Assembly (NCBI GenBank): GCA_002309155.1
Contig: DBXB01000034.1
Span: forward strand, 1 to 14,648
Origin: Bacteroidales bacterium UBA1223
Lineage (GTDB): Bacteria; Bacteroidota; Bacteroidia; Bacteroidales; P3
DNA length: 14,648 nt
Direction of reading: 5' to 3'
A program made the translations under genes and the position numbers. Below, piece after piece: positions 1-6,570 of this stretch. Position 1 is the first letter of the stretch; every line of letters begins with the position of its first letter. Below the pieces are notes generated by a model. That model saw only the letters and a list, made by a program, of their open reading frames with translations. It was not told where the DNA came from and made no database searches.

Positions 1-11
1 TATGGGGTTCG

Positions 12-82
12 GTTGTCGGCCAAGCCACGGCATACCACACCTCTTCCCGTTCCGTGCCTAAGGCGTCGGCTATGCCGACAAC
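12..82. repeat. Inverted repeat, 9-bp arms
   Basis: GTTGTCGGC at 12-20 is perfectly complementary to GCCGACAAC at 74-82. The 53-base spacer holds a second, competing pair: GGCATA at 29-34 and TATGCC at 71-76. It lies downstream of the small minus-strand gene ending at 157 and could be part of its 3' untranslated region. There is no clear T-run, so I do not call it a terminator. Confidence 0.4.
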
Positions 83-156
83 GTGAAGTTAAGCCTCACA
101 TCGCCGATGATACTGCACTCGTTGGCTTCGCCTACTTCCCTGCATCTCGGCAAAGC

Positions 157-363
157 TCATGCAAGCATGGCTCTGCGCTCGACTTCCGGGACTCCTGTGG
201 AAAAGTAGGTCGCCGCCCGACCTATCGCATTGAAGGCTTCCTTCATCTGCGACATCCACATTTCGAGCGTCCTAACCCTGTCCTCTATGCTGGAACGTGC
301 TGGGTATCTTTCTATTATCGCGTTTTTATCTGGTGTCATACTTCCGCTGACATTGTAATTCAT
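157..363 (-). CDS. Small hypothetical protein (68 aa)
   Basis: Unrecognised. The frame is open upstream to an ATG at 477, but I prefer the ATG at 363-361 (starting MNYNVSGSMT), because a perfect -7 promoter element lies at 407-400, inside the longer version and correctly placed for the shorter one. The product is polar and probably helical in the middle (EDRVRTLEMWMSQMKEAFNA), with no signal peptide or membrane segment. It ends in ERRAMLA-TGA. After the TGA the same frame stays open for 28 more codons (including REVGEANECSIIGDVR) to a TAG at 72-70, so the true product might be longer in relatives. A competing plus-strand frame covers 13-408 but has no promoter signal. No function can be assigned. 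Confidence 0.45.
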   Translation of the reverse strand: MNYNVSGSMTPDKNAIIERYPARSSIEDRVRTLEMWMSQMKEAFNAIGRAATYFSTGVPEVERRAMLA

Positions 364-399
364 AAAGTTAAACAAGATTCCTTGCTTTTGTTTATGCCA

Positions 400-407
400 C
401 AAAATTA
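400..407 (-). promoter_or_regulatory. Bacteroidetes -7 promoter element
   Basis: Read on the minus strand, the sequence is TAATTTTG, a perfect match to the Bacteroidetes consensus TAnnTTTG. It lies about 37 bases upstream of the preferred ATG (363) of the small gene. I see no good -33 TTTG at the usual distance. Confidence 0.45.
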
Positions 408-480
408 AAAATAATTCCCCATTCGTCCACGGAAATAATATCAACAGCGCAGTTACGAGGATGCCTGTTGAGTCCAACTC

Positions 481-499
481 TCGGTCGGTCAGTCGGTCG
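481..499. repeat. Short TCGG tandem repeat
   Basis: Tetranucleotide repeat TCGG-TCGG-TCAG-TCGG-TCG, a little under five units with one substitution, between the nuclease-like gene and the small gene. It is intergenic if the small gene starts at 363. Short tetranucleotide arrays can vary in copy number, but this one is too short to claim that. Confidence 0.4.
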
Positions 500-524
500 T
501 CATGTTGAAGAAAAAATATGACGA
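497..524 (-). terminator. Weak hairpin after the nuclease-like gene
   Basis: TCGTCAT at 497-503 pairs with ATGACGA at 518-524 (7 bp, 14-base loop), starting 8 bases past the stop codon of the minus-strand gene ending at 532. On the minus strand the T-rich stretch is in the loop and not after the stem, so it is not a classical intrinsic terminator. It may still act as a 3'-end structure. Confidence 0.25.
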
Positions 525-531
525 AAAGTTA

Positions 532-2139
532 TTAACTGTCCACGGTCTGATACACCAAAGGCAGATATTCTTTCATAAGGTCTGGCAACATTCGTTTGTC
601 GACTTCATAGGAAAAATCTTCTCCAATTGCTACATAATTATATTCTCCTCCTTGTTTTTTTAGGCTACTGTCAATTACTCCGAACCCACCATATTTTAGA
701 TAGAATCCAAAATATCCACTTTCGTTACTATTGAACATTTCTTCTCTATGGTCAACTCTATATGTGATATAGTCTATGAACTGGTCAGCGTTTAAATATC
801 GAGTTAGCATATCAAGGTCAAAGATACTCATAGAGATAAATGGTGCTTTTTTCCCTAATCCTCTTCGAGTGAGGGCTTCAACTGCTGGGAAATAATCAAG
901 CGTTATTCCAATCTTTATTGCTTTCTTCGTATTTGCTATAGATATTTCCCCCTCATTACAAATTAGAGTGCTTTCAGAGTTTTTCATCCACTTTTCCGAT
1001 TCTATAGCTTGAGAAAAAGCTTTGCCTAAAGCCTTCTCAAAATCATTTGCAATAGCGGTTTTATTACCTTTTCTAGAATCTTGTGACAATCGTTTCGATT
1101 TTACCTGAAAAACAATAGCCGTTTCTTTGTGTTTTACAAGAATATCTATTTCCGCACGTACTTTTTTTCTTTGTACTACTTTGACATTTTTGATTACATC
1201 TTGGGGCGGAAAGATTCTGTTAAGCAGTTCTTTTGTGATATTTTCGGCGGCATCTCCTCTATGGTGTTTGCCATACTTCTCGTAATATTCATAATCTTTG
1301 ACAATCCAGAAGAATGGGAGTTCATACAATGCAGATGCAATGATTGCGCTGTTTGGAATAAAAAGATGATTATTGTCTATTTTAATTAGCGGACATTCCA
1401 CTAGTGTGTTGAAGTCTTCAATGCCGCTAATTGTAATTTCTTTGGGATTGTCTGCATCAAAAGACAGCAGATCAATGATTTTTTGGTATTCTGGGTCTGT
1501 TTTTACAAGTTCTTTTATCTCAATCATATAAGGATAAATGATGCCGTATCTTGTATTACATTTAGTTGATATAAACTCTTTCATTTTCTGATTTAGCATT
1601 CTTTCGAGAGTGAGAAAGAAAGGCTGAAATTTATTGATGTCCACCCCTTTGTTTTGTAAAATCCAATCACGGTCATTTTTGTATTTTTCTGCGATGAAAG
1701 AAACATATTGAAGATTATAGGCTCCATTCCCACCATAAAAAATGGCTTCTTGTATAAGAGCCGAAGAATTTAACGCGTTTTTCAGAACGCTATCCAATGG
1801 GATTTGTGAAGAACTATATAACGATGAAACATCAAATAGATATGAGTAATGAAGCTTTTCAAGCAATTTCTTTATTGTTTGTGCCTCACATTCAACATCA
1901 TCAAATGTTGAAATGATATGTGAGGGGTCCTTGTTGATGTTTTTCAGCCAAAGCCCAATAATAAAGAGCCATTCATCGTATGATAAATGTTCTTTTGGAT
2001 GTATAAAATCATCATCATTAAATAAAAGCACTTCCAATTCCCCTAAATAGGCAAGGACATTGGCATATGAATATCCGCGGATATGGTTATTAAGTTCTTC
2101 GATTATTTTATCTCTGTTGTTATCGTCCATGTTGATCAT
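532..2139 (-). CDS. PD-(D/E)XK (NERD/Mrr-like) nuclease-domain protein
   Basis: 535 aa, cytoplasmic, with no signal peptide or membrane segment. Residues 1-290 are a mostly helical region I do not recognise. Residues about 290-350 look like a restriction-endonuclease-type core: a helix with E299 (GDAAEN), then AEIDILV with D332, then FQVKSK with Q345 and K347. This D...QxK arrangement, followed by KRLSQDSRKGNK and a helical stretch (DFEKALGKAFSQA), resembles NERD/Mrr-like nuclease families often found in defence or DNA-repair contexts. The C-terminal 180 residues are unassigned. The gene is visibly more AT-rich than the gal operon and aspS, which suggests horizontal acquisition. It has its own promoter at 2169-2162 and no restriction or methylase partner here. 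A second ATG three codons in (2130) is an alternative start. The nuclease core is moderately secure. The cellular role is inference. Confidence 0.7.
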   Translation of the reverse strand: MINMDDNNRDKIIEELNNHIRGYSYANVLAYLGELEVLLFNDDDFIHPKEHLSYDEWLFIIGLWLKNINKDPSHIISTFDDVECEAQTIKKLLEKLHYSYLFDVSSLYSSSQIPLDSVLKNALNSSALIQEAIFYGGNGAYNLQYVSFIAEKYKNDRDWILQNKGVDINKFQPFFLTLERMLNQKMKEFISTKCNTRYGIIYPYMIEIKELVKTDPEYQKIIDLLSFDADNPKEITISGIEDFNTLVECPLIKIDNNHLFIPNSAIIASALYELPFFWIVKDYEYYEKYGKHHRGDAAENITKELLNRIFPPQDVIKNVKVVQRKKVRAEIDILVKHKETAIVFQVKSKRLSQDSRKGNKTAIANDFEKALGKAFSQAIESEKWMKNSESTLICNEGEISIANTKKAIKIGITLDYFPAVEALTRRGLGKKAPFISMSIFDLDMLTRYLNADQFIDYITYRVDHREEMFNSNESGYFGFYLKYGGFGVIDSSLKKQGGEYNYVAIGEDFSYEVDKRMLPDLMKEYLPLVYQTVDS

Positions 2140-2161
2140 TGTTTATCTATTAATTGTTTTG

Positions 2162-2169
2162 CAAAGGTA
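2162..2169 (-). promoter_or_regulatory. -7 promoter element of the nuclease-like gene
   Basis: Minus-strand TACCTTTG matches TAnnTTTG perfectly, 22 bases upstream of the ATG at 2139. The -33 position is only approximate (TTTC instead of TTTG), and the leader would be very short (about 15-20 bases). Confidence 0.5.
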
Positions 2170-2317
2170 CAAATAATCAATTATATGGGGAAAGATTTTT
2201 GTTAACAGCTGATGGTCGGCGAAAAAACTTCTTTTTAGTTTCTACTTTTTTTATTTGTTGATAACTCAGTTTTTGCAGAGGCTTTACGCACGATGAAACA
2301 TTTTTTTGTTGGAACTC

Positions 2318-2350
2318 TTTTGGCTATTTCAAATAATATTTGTACCTTTG
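2318..2350 (+). promoter_or_regulatory. Distal promoter P1 of the secreted-protein cassette
   Basis: TTTTG at 2318-2322 and TACCTTTG at 2343-2350, separated by 20 bases, match the Bacteroidetes -33/-7 promoter (TTTG, about 19 bases, TAnnTTTG). Transcription would start near 2357, giving an unusually long leader of about 280 bases that contains the large palindrome before the ATG at 2641. The first 100 bases of that leader are A-rich and look unstructured. Confidence 0.5.
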
Positions 2351-2459
2351 CACTTTGAAAACAGAACAATAGGTGTTAACTAAAACAACATAATAAATAA
2401 TAATAGGAAGATAACAGAAAGATAAAAACATAGTTAGAAGCGTTTTTGCTTTTCTTTGT

Positions 2460-2568
2460 AAAGTCGAAATCGGCAAAATTTCAAGTACTTAATGCAAAAG
2501 AAAGTGAAGCGCTCACGAAATCCGTGAGCTTTCATGTTGCATTAAGGGTTTTGCCGAACCTCGACTTT
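2460..2568 (+). repeat. Large nested palindrome / structured leader RNA
   Basis: Four stems nest perfectly. AAAGTCGA (2460-2467) pairs with TCGACTTT (2561-2568). CGGCAAAA (2471-2478) pairs with TTTTGCCG (2549-2556). CTTAATGCAA (2488-2497) pairs with TTGCATTAAG (2537-2546). GCTCACG (2511-2517) pairs with CGTGAGC (2523-2529) around loop AAATC. Together these give 33 base pairs in about 109 bases, far above chance. The element lies between promoter P1 and the ATG of the beta-helix gene. It may be a cis-acting leader structure, a small RNA, or a MITE/REP-like interspersed palindrome; the sequence alone does not decide. There is no reverse transcriptase nearby, so a retron RNA is not supported. 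Confidence 0.75.
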
Positions 2569-2595
2569 AGACAGAAAGACCTCACGGATATTTTT
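2521..2595 (+). promoter_or_regulatory. Alternative terminator-like pairing in the leader
   Basis: TCCGTGAG at 2521-2528, which is the 3' arm of the apical hairpin, is also perfectly complementary to CTCACGGA at 2581-2588. That downstream arm is followed directly by TATTTTT (2589-2595). The two pairings exclude one another, as in a terminator/antiterminator switch. The long loop (52 bases) and competition from the nested stems weaken the case. Confidence 0.3.
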
Positions 2596-2596
2596 G
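2589..2596 (+). promoter_or_regulatory. Proximal promoter candidate P2 (-7 element)
   Basis: TATTTTTG matches TAnnTTTG, with a near-match TTTA at 2566-2569 in the -33 position, 19 bases upstream. It would give a leader of about 38 bases for the gene at 2641 and would place the palindrome upstream of the transcript. It overlaps the T-run of the alternative pairing. Confidence 0.35.
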
Positions 2597-2640
2597 TATA
2601 GTATTAGAACTGAATATTAACACATAAAACAATAATAAAA

Positions 2641-3678
2641 ATGAAGAAGTCCATTATTCTTGCTCTATCGCTGGCTCTGTCGGTAGCCACGTTTGCTCAG
2701 CAGTTGGCGACCCTTAATCACAATGGAAACACAACGGCCTATTATGGCATGAATGCGTTGCAACAGGCTCACGCTGCTGCCGTCAATGGTGACATTATCA
2801 CTTTGTCATCGGGCATCTTTAATTCGGTCGACATCACAAAGGCTGTTACCATCCGTGGTGCTGGCGCGTGGATAGACACCAATGGCAATAGTAACACGAT
2901 ATTGTACAATGATTTTACACTCAATGTGCCTGAAGACACAATGTTTAATCTTGTAATAGAAGGAGTATATGCTATGAATAAAATAAACATGGCATCAGTC
3001 TATAATCCTCTATTCAGGAAGTGCCATTTTGTGACATTTGGCGACTTTTCTAACGGTTTAATGAGAAACGCGAACTTTGAGAATTGTATCGTTGAAATAT
3101 GGAGAAATTATAAAAGTACTAATACTTCTCCATGGCCTGCACAAGGAACTCAGTTTATCAATAGTGTGGTATTGTCAACCAATAATGGGGTAAATGTTGG
3201 AGAGGATCCTGCCACATTCATTAACTGTATATTGGCTCAAAATCCCAACTCTTCGAATATGCTAGGACGGCTATTCCAGAACTGCATTATGTATTACAAT
3301 TATAGTTCTTATAATTCCCCAACTAACAATAGCAGTACCGCGTTTAATTGTATGTTTGTAAACACTAATACTTCCTATCCAAATACCTCTTTGTTTAGTG
3401 ATATGGCGAATCATGTTCTATGGAGCAAAATAGGGATGAATACTGTTTTTAAGACCTTTGACGGTACCTATGGCAGCACTACCACCTTCGAATTGCAGGA
3501 TTCTATAGCAGCCAATTATCTTGGTACCGACGGAACACAGATCGGAATTTACGGCGGTTTTCATCCATTTTCACCTAAAGTCACCTCTCCGGTCATCAAG
3601 AGCATTAATGTTGCACAGCGTAACAATTCCGAGGGCAAGTTGGAAGTGAATATTGAGATGGTTACGGAGGACGAATAA
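2641..3678 (+). CDS. Secreted parallel beta-helix-like protein
   Basis: 345 aa with a clear signal peptide (KKS, then a hydrophobic core, cleavage near TFAQ at residue 20), so exported. Residues about 38-75 (QAHAAAVNGDIITLSSGIF, then ITKAVTIRGAG) match the opening strand pattern of right-handed beta-helix proteins of the pectate-lyase-like/DUF1565 kind. Several later segments repeat an F-x-N-C-[IV] rung motif (FENCIV, FINCIL, FQNCIM, FNCMFV), as in stacked helix coils with a Cys ladder. There is no obvious catalytic motif, so enzyme activity is not claimed. The C-terminus (KLEVNIEMVTEDE) does not resemble a type IX sorting domain, unlike its neighbour, so surface export by that route is doubtful. 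The next gene starts 13 bases after the stop (ATG at 3692), suggesting an operon. Confidence 0.8.
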   Translation: MKKSIILALSLALSVATFAQQLATLNHNGNTTAYYGMNALQQAHAAAVNGDIITLSSGIFNSVDITKAVTIRGAGAWIDTNGNSNTILYNDFTLNVPEDTMFNLVIEGVYAMNKINMASVYNPLFRKCHFVTFGDFSNGLMRNANFENCIVEIWRNYKSTNTSPWPAQGTQFINSVVLSTNNGVNVGEDPATFINCILAQNPNSSNMLGRLFQNCIMYYNYSSYNSPTNNSSTAFNCMFVNTNTSYPNTSLFSDMANHVLWSKIGMNTVFKTFDGTYGSTTTFELQDSIAANYLGTDGTQIGIYGGFHPFSPKVTSPVIKSINVAQRNNSEGKLEVNIEMVTEDE

Positions 3679-3691
3679 AAGCCATACAGCT

Positions 3692-5860
3692 ATGAAACGG
3701 CTATTATTCATTCTTTGCCTGATATTCTCAGCAAAGGTGTATGCACAACACTATACCGTAGAATATTGGTTCGACCAGAACTACGGTAGTCGCGATACCA
3801 TAGGCGTCGATACGTCTGTATGGCAGATGCAACTTGATGTGGCGCAACTTAATGGTGGCCCCCATCTATTACATTTGCAAATTCTTGATACAGCAGGATA
3901 TCGCAGTTCTCCAAGGTCTTTCGTGTTCTACAATTCATACGATGTCGATAGTGTGAACGTTTGGGTATGGTTCGACCAAGACAATACAGGAGGCCATTAT
4001 GACAATTTGGGAAATGGAAACAATTTGATTGATGTCAACGGATTGGCGAAAGGTTTTCATTCTATGAATCTTCAGTTGGGCAATGATTTGTCTGCTGAAT
4101 TGCATAGGTATATCTTCTACAAATCGTTTTCACCCGACAGTATGTTCACAAATATGGGATATGTCTGTTGGTTCGACCAAGATTTTGCAGGTAGACAAAC
4201 AGGGACACTCGGCAATGGGATTCTGCTGATAAATACCGACTTATTGGCTGGTGGCCTGCATACGTTCAGCCTCCAGTTAGGGAGTGGGCGTAACGCAGAA
4301 TTGCACAACTACATTTTTTACAAGACCTATTCGTCCGACAGCATCTTTGCCAATATGAATTATGTCTGTTGGTTCGACCAAGATTATGCCAACAAGCAGA
4401 TGGGGACTCTCGGTAGTGGAAATATGATGTTTGATGTTGACTCCTTGACCAATGGGTGGCACGCATGCAATCTCTTATTGGGCGAAGGTATGGATGCAGA
4501 ACTGCATAGTTATATCTTCTACAAAGCATCGGGGTACGATAGTATATTCCGCAATACTCAATACGTTCGCTGGTTTGATCAAGACTATGCAAACAGAGTG
4601 ACTGGTGTTGTGGATTCAGGAAACATATTGATAGACATCAACGCTTTGTCGAGAGGCCCACATTATCTCAACTTCCAATTTGGAGAGGGAGAAAATGCCG
4701 AGTTGCATACATTCCTATTCTACAAAGTCGACACCTTCTATGATACAGCCTACTTGGACGTGTGCGATTGGGCTTTGTGGTACGATAGCACCTATACCGT
4801 CAGCGGTAATTATGGTCAGGAAAGGGATGCAATTCTACCGAACTGTTATGATACCGTTGCTACGCTGTATCTGAACGTCAGATATAGTTCTGCCGGTGAT
4901 ACGTCGGCCACTGTTTGTGACACATTAAAGTGGTATGGGGACACTTTTACAACGAGTGGATTCCCAATACACCACACCATAAATTCGGTTGGGTGCGACA
5001 GCACAATAACGCTGAACCTGACTGTTCTTTATAGTACCTTTGGAGATACTGCGGCAATAGTATGCGACAGTTTTATGTGGTATGGGAACACCTATACTGT
5101 CAGCGATACACCTCAATATCACACCACGAATTTGGCAGGATGTGATAGTACGGTAATGCTGAATCTGATTGTCAACCACAGCACTCTTGGCGATACAATG
5201 GCCTTTGTTTGCGATAGCTTTATGTGGCACGGGGTAACATATTCTGTCGATACTATGCCAATATTCCATACGCTGAATTCGTTGGGTTGCGACAGTACCG
5301 TAACATTGAATTTGGTGGTTCGTTATAGCACAGAAGGCGATACGACGGCTACTGCTTGCGATTATTTCGAATGGAACGGAGTAGAATACTATGCTTCAAC
5401 CGATGGAGAAACCTACACTTTGACCAATACTGTAGGATGCGACAGCGTGGTTACATTACATCTAACAGTCAACTATAGCACTATTGACACGTTGGTTATT
5501 TCAACCAACGAGAGCTTTGAATGGCAAGGTAACGTTTACGAAACAAGTGGCTTTTATGTTGATAGTTTGCTGACCATAGCAGGGTGCGATAGCGTTTTGG
5601 TACTTCAGCTGACTATCGTGCAGGGACTTCGTGATGTTGGCAACAATATGATTACCGTCTATCCAAACCCCACAAGTGGCAAGGTGAAGGTGGATTCCGA
5701 CGATGTGACTCGTATTGATGTTTACAATATCAATGGGCAGCAAGTAATGTCTGTTTTTAACAATCCTGTCGTTGATATTACAGTATTGCCGATGGGCCTT
5801 TATACTCTGAAGATAGAAACAATCCAGTCCAGATTTGTTTGTCGAATTATAAAACAATAA
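3692..5860 (+). CDS. Type IX secretion cargo with two tandem repeat arrays
   Basis: 722 aa. I chose the ATG at 3692 because it begins a signal peptide (KRLLFILCLIFSAKVYAQ); an in-frame ATG at 3653 would bury it and overlap the previous gene. Residues 26-350 are five WFDQ repeats of exactly 67 residues, beginning at W26, W93, W160, W227 and W294, with internal LxxGxHxxxLQ and FYK motifs. Residues about 355-650 are six Cys repeats of 49-51 residues (CDSFMWYG...GCDSTVTLNL), with first Cys at 358, 409, 458, 507 and 556; the sixth has N606 instead. Residues about 652-722 (VYPNPTSGK, then IDVYNINGQQV, LPMGLYTLKI and a basic tail CRIIKQ) form a type A sorting domain for the type IX system. The protein is therefore probably released or anchored at the surface, perhaps as an adhesin. 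No catalytic motif is visible. Confidence 0.88.
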   Translation: MKRLLFILCLIFSAKVYAQHYTVEYWFDQNYGSRDTIGVDTSVWQMQLDVAQLNGGPHLLHLQILDTAGYRSSPRSFVFYNSYDVDSVNVWVWFDQDNTGGHYDNLGNGNNLIDVNGLAKGFHSMNLQLGNDLSAELHRYIFYKSFSPDSMFTNMGYVCWFDQDFAGRQTGTLGNGILLINTDLLAGGLHTFSLQLGSGRNAELHNYIFYKTYSSDSIFANMNYVCWFDQDYANKQMGTLGSGNMMFDVDSLTNGWHACNLLLGEGMDAELHSYIFYKASGYDSIFRNTQYVRWFDQDYANRVTGVVDSGNILIDINALSRGPHYLNFQFGEGENAELHTFLFYKVDTFYDTAYLDVCDWALWYDSTYTVSGNYGQERDAILPNCYDTVATLYLNVRYSSAGDTSATVCDTLKWYGDTFTTSGFPIHHTINSVGCDSTITLNLTVLYSTFGDTAAIVCDSFMWYGNTYTVSDTPQYHTTNLAGCDSTVMLNLIVNHSTLGDTMAFVCDSFMWHGVTYSVDTMPIFHTLNSLGCDSTVTLNLVVRYSTEGDTTATACDYFEWNGVEYYASTDGETYTLTNTVGCDSVVTLHLTVNYSTIDTLVISTNESFEWQGNVYETSGFYVDSLLTIAGCDSVLVLQLTIVQGLRDVGNNMITVYPNPTSGKVKVDSDDVTRIDVYNINGQQVMSVFNNPVVDITVLPMGLYTLKIETIQSRFVCRIIKQ
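3767..4735 (+). repeat. Five in-frame 201-bp WFDQ repeats
   Basis: The codon for the W of WFDQ recurs at 3767, 3968, 4169, 4370 and 4571, a spacing of exactly 201 bases each time, so each unit codes for 67 residues with no indels. Units 3 and 4 are the most alike (YVCWFDQD, GTLG, ELH, YIFYK); unit 1 is the most diverged. This points to duplication within the gene followed by selection for constant length. Confidence 0.85.
4763..5630 (+). repeat. Six in-frame 147-153-bp Cys repeats
   Basis: The first-Cys codon recurs at 4763, 4916, 5063, 5210 and 5357, with an Asn codon in that place at 5507. Spacings are 153, 147, 147, 147 and 150 bases. Each unit reads roughly C-D-x-x-x-W-x-G ... G-C-D-S-x-x-x-L-x-L-x-V, with two Cys that may pair. 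The first unit has C-Y-D-T at the second site. Confidence 0.8.
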
Positions 5861-5862
5861 AA

Positions 5863-6306
5863 ATGGAAGAGAATAATCTTGTTCAAATCGAAATTGAGAA
5901 AGATGTGTTACAACATTTTATTAATGGTGTAAATCAGATAATAGATACAAATCATAAACTCTTTGAGACTTTATCTGCATCTTCTTCTTTTTTTAATGCG
6001 CACTCTCAAAACCTTAATGCACAAGAACACAAGAATCAAGAGATGCTGAAGTTATTAAACAGAATGGTCAGTTTAATTGGTATGCTCCCTCAGACTATTG
6101 AACATTCGACGATAAAGGAATCGCTTGAGTGTTGTGTTACAAGTATGGAAAACACGGTTCGAAGTAACGCTAATGAGAAACAACAGTTAGGAAATGTTTT
6201 AAAATATCTTGCACCAATAGGGACGTCATATATAACCATTGAAAAGGGAACAATGGTTTTAAAGACCATCTTGCAAAAGTTTGAGGAATGCATCCCCCAA
6301 GAATAA
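5863..6306 (+). CDS. Small helical cytoplasmic protein (147 aa)
   Basis: Unrecognised. It begins at the ATG at 5863, two bases after the stop of the type IX cargo gene; an upstream TTG (5839) in the same frame is less likely. The protein has no signal peptide or membrane segment. Residues about 10-80 look helical and polar (DVLQHFINGVNQIIDTNHKL), consistent with a coiled coil, followed by ESLECCVTSMENTV and a C-terminal helix (TMVLKTILQKFEECI). It is AT-rich like the nuclease gene. The tight spacing suggests co-transcription with the secreted cassette, but no functional link is visible. Its last 48 bases overlap the 3' end of the opposite-strand gene ending at 6259. Confidence 0.6.
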   Translation: MEENNLVQIEIEKDVLQHFINGVNQIIDTNHKLFETLSASSSFFNAHSQNLNAQEHKNQEMLKLLNRMVSLIGMLPQTIEHSTIKESLECCVTSMENTVRSNANEKQQLGNVLKYLAPIGTSYITIEKGTMVLKTILQKFEECIPQE

Positions 6307-6570
6307 TTCATATACATATTGCCATAATAGTAAGTCTGATGTAAGTCTGATGTAACTCTGACTTTTCTCTGACTTTGCATAAAAATTCTTCGCCCGGTTG
6401 TCCTTCTTGCAAAGCTCATCTGCCACGGCCTTTACGGCCTCATCAAAATGCGCCTCATACTCTGCCCGCACTTTTTTCGCCTCCTGGCATTCCAGAACCT
6501 GCTTTATCACTTCATCCCGAAAATCTTTGATGCCTTTGTAGTCAGTGAACCGCTCGATGACAATCGACAT
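6259..6570 (-). CDS. Small hypothetical protein coupled to galK operon (103 aa)
   Basis: Unrecognised. The ATG at 6570 follows directly on the TGA of the upstream 24-codon ORF (TGAATG), in the same frame. Residues 1-60 (IVIERFTDYKGIKDFRDEVI, then highly charged Glu/Lys helix with VADELCKKDNRAK) look like a real cytoplasmic helical protein. From about residue 64 the sequence (AKSEKSQSYIRLTSD) is encoded by a short tandem repeat, and the end runs into the 3' part of the opposite gene, so the C-terminus may be an eroded or readthrough tail. It is the last gene of the galM-galK transcript by spacing. Confidence 0.5.
   Translation of the reverse strand: MSIVIERFTDYKGIKDFRDEVIKQVLECQEAKKVRAEYEAHFDEAVKAVADELCKKDNRAKNFYAKSEKSQSYIRLTSDLLLWQYVYELFLGDAFLKLLQDGL
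6331..6372. repeat. Short degenerate direct repeat
   Basis: TAAGTCTGATG occurs twice back to back (6331-6341, 6342-6352), followed by the related TAACTCTGAC and a further CTCTGAC after TTTT. It lies between the converging genes and codes for part of the 103-aa ORF tail on the minus strand. Slippage could change its copy number. Confidence 0.6.

Noticed and set aside
13..408. 131-codon plus-strand frame at the left edge
   Set aside because: Low-complexity Arg/His/Cys-rich composition, no promoter, and it competes with the minus-strand small gene that has a perfect -7 element.
2400..2640. Retron-type msr/msd RNA
   Set aside because: The nested inverted repeats resemble retron RNA in outline, but there is no reverse transcriptase gene in the window and no conserved branching-G feature could be supported.
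3653..3691. Upstream ATG for the type IX cargo gene
   Set aside because: It would add 13 charged residues (MRWLRRTNKSHTA) ahead of a clear signal peptide and overlap the preceding gene. The ATG at 3692 gives a normal signal peptide.
3767..5630. CRISPR-like array
   Set aside because: Units are 147-201 bases, diverged and continuously coding, so they are protein repeats and not a CRISPR array.
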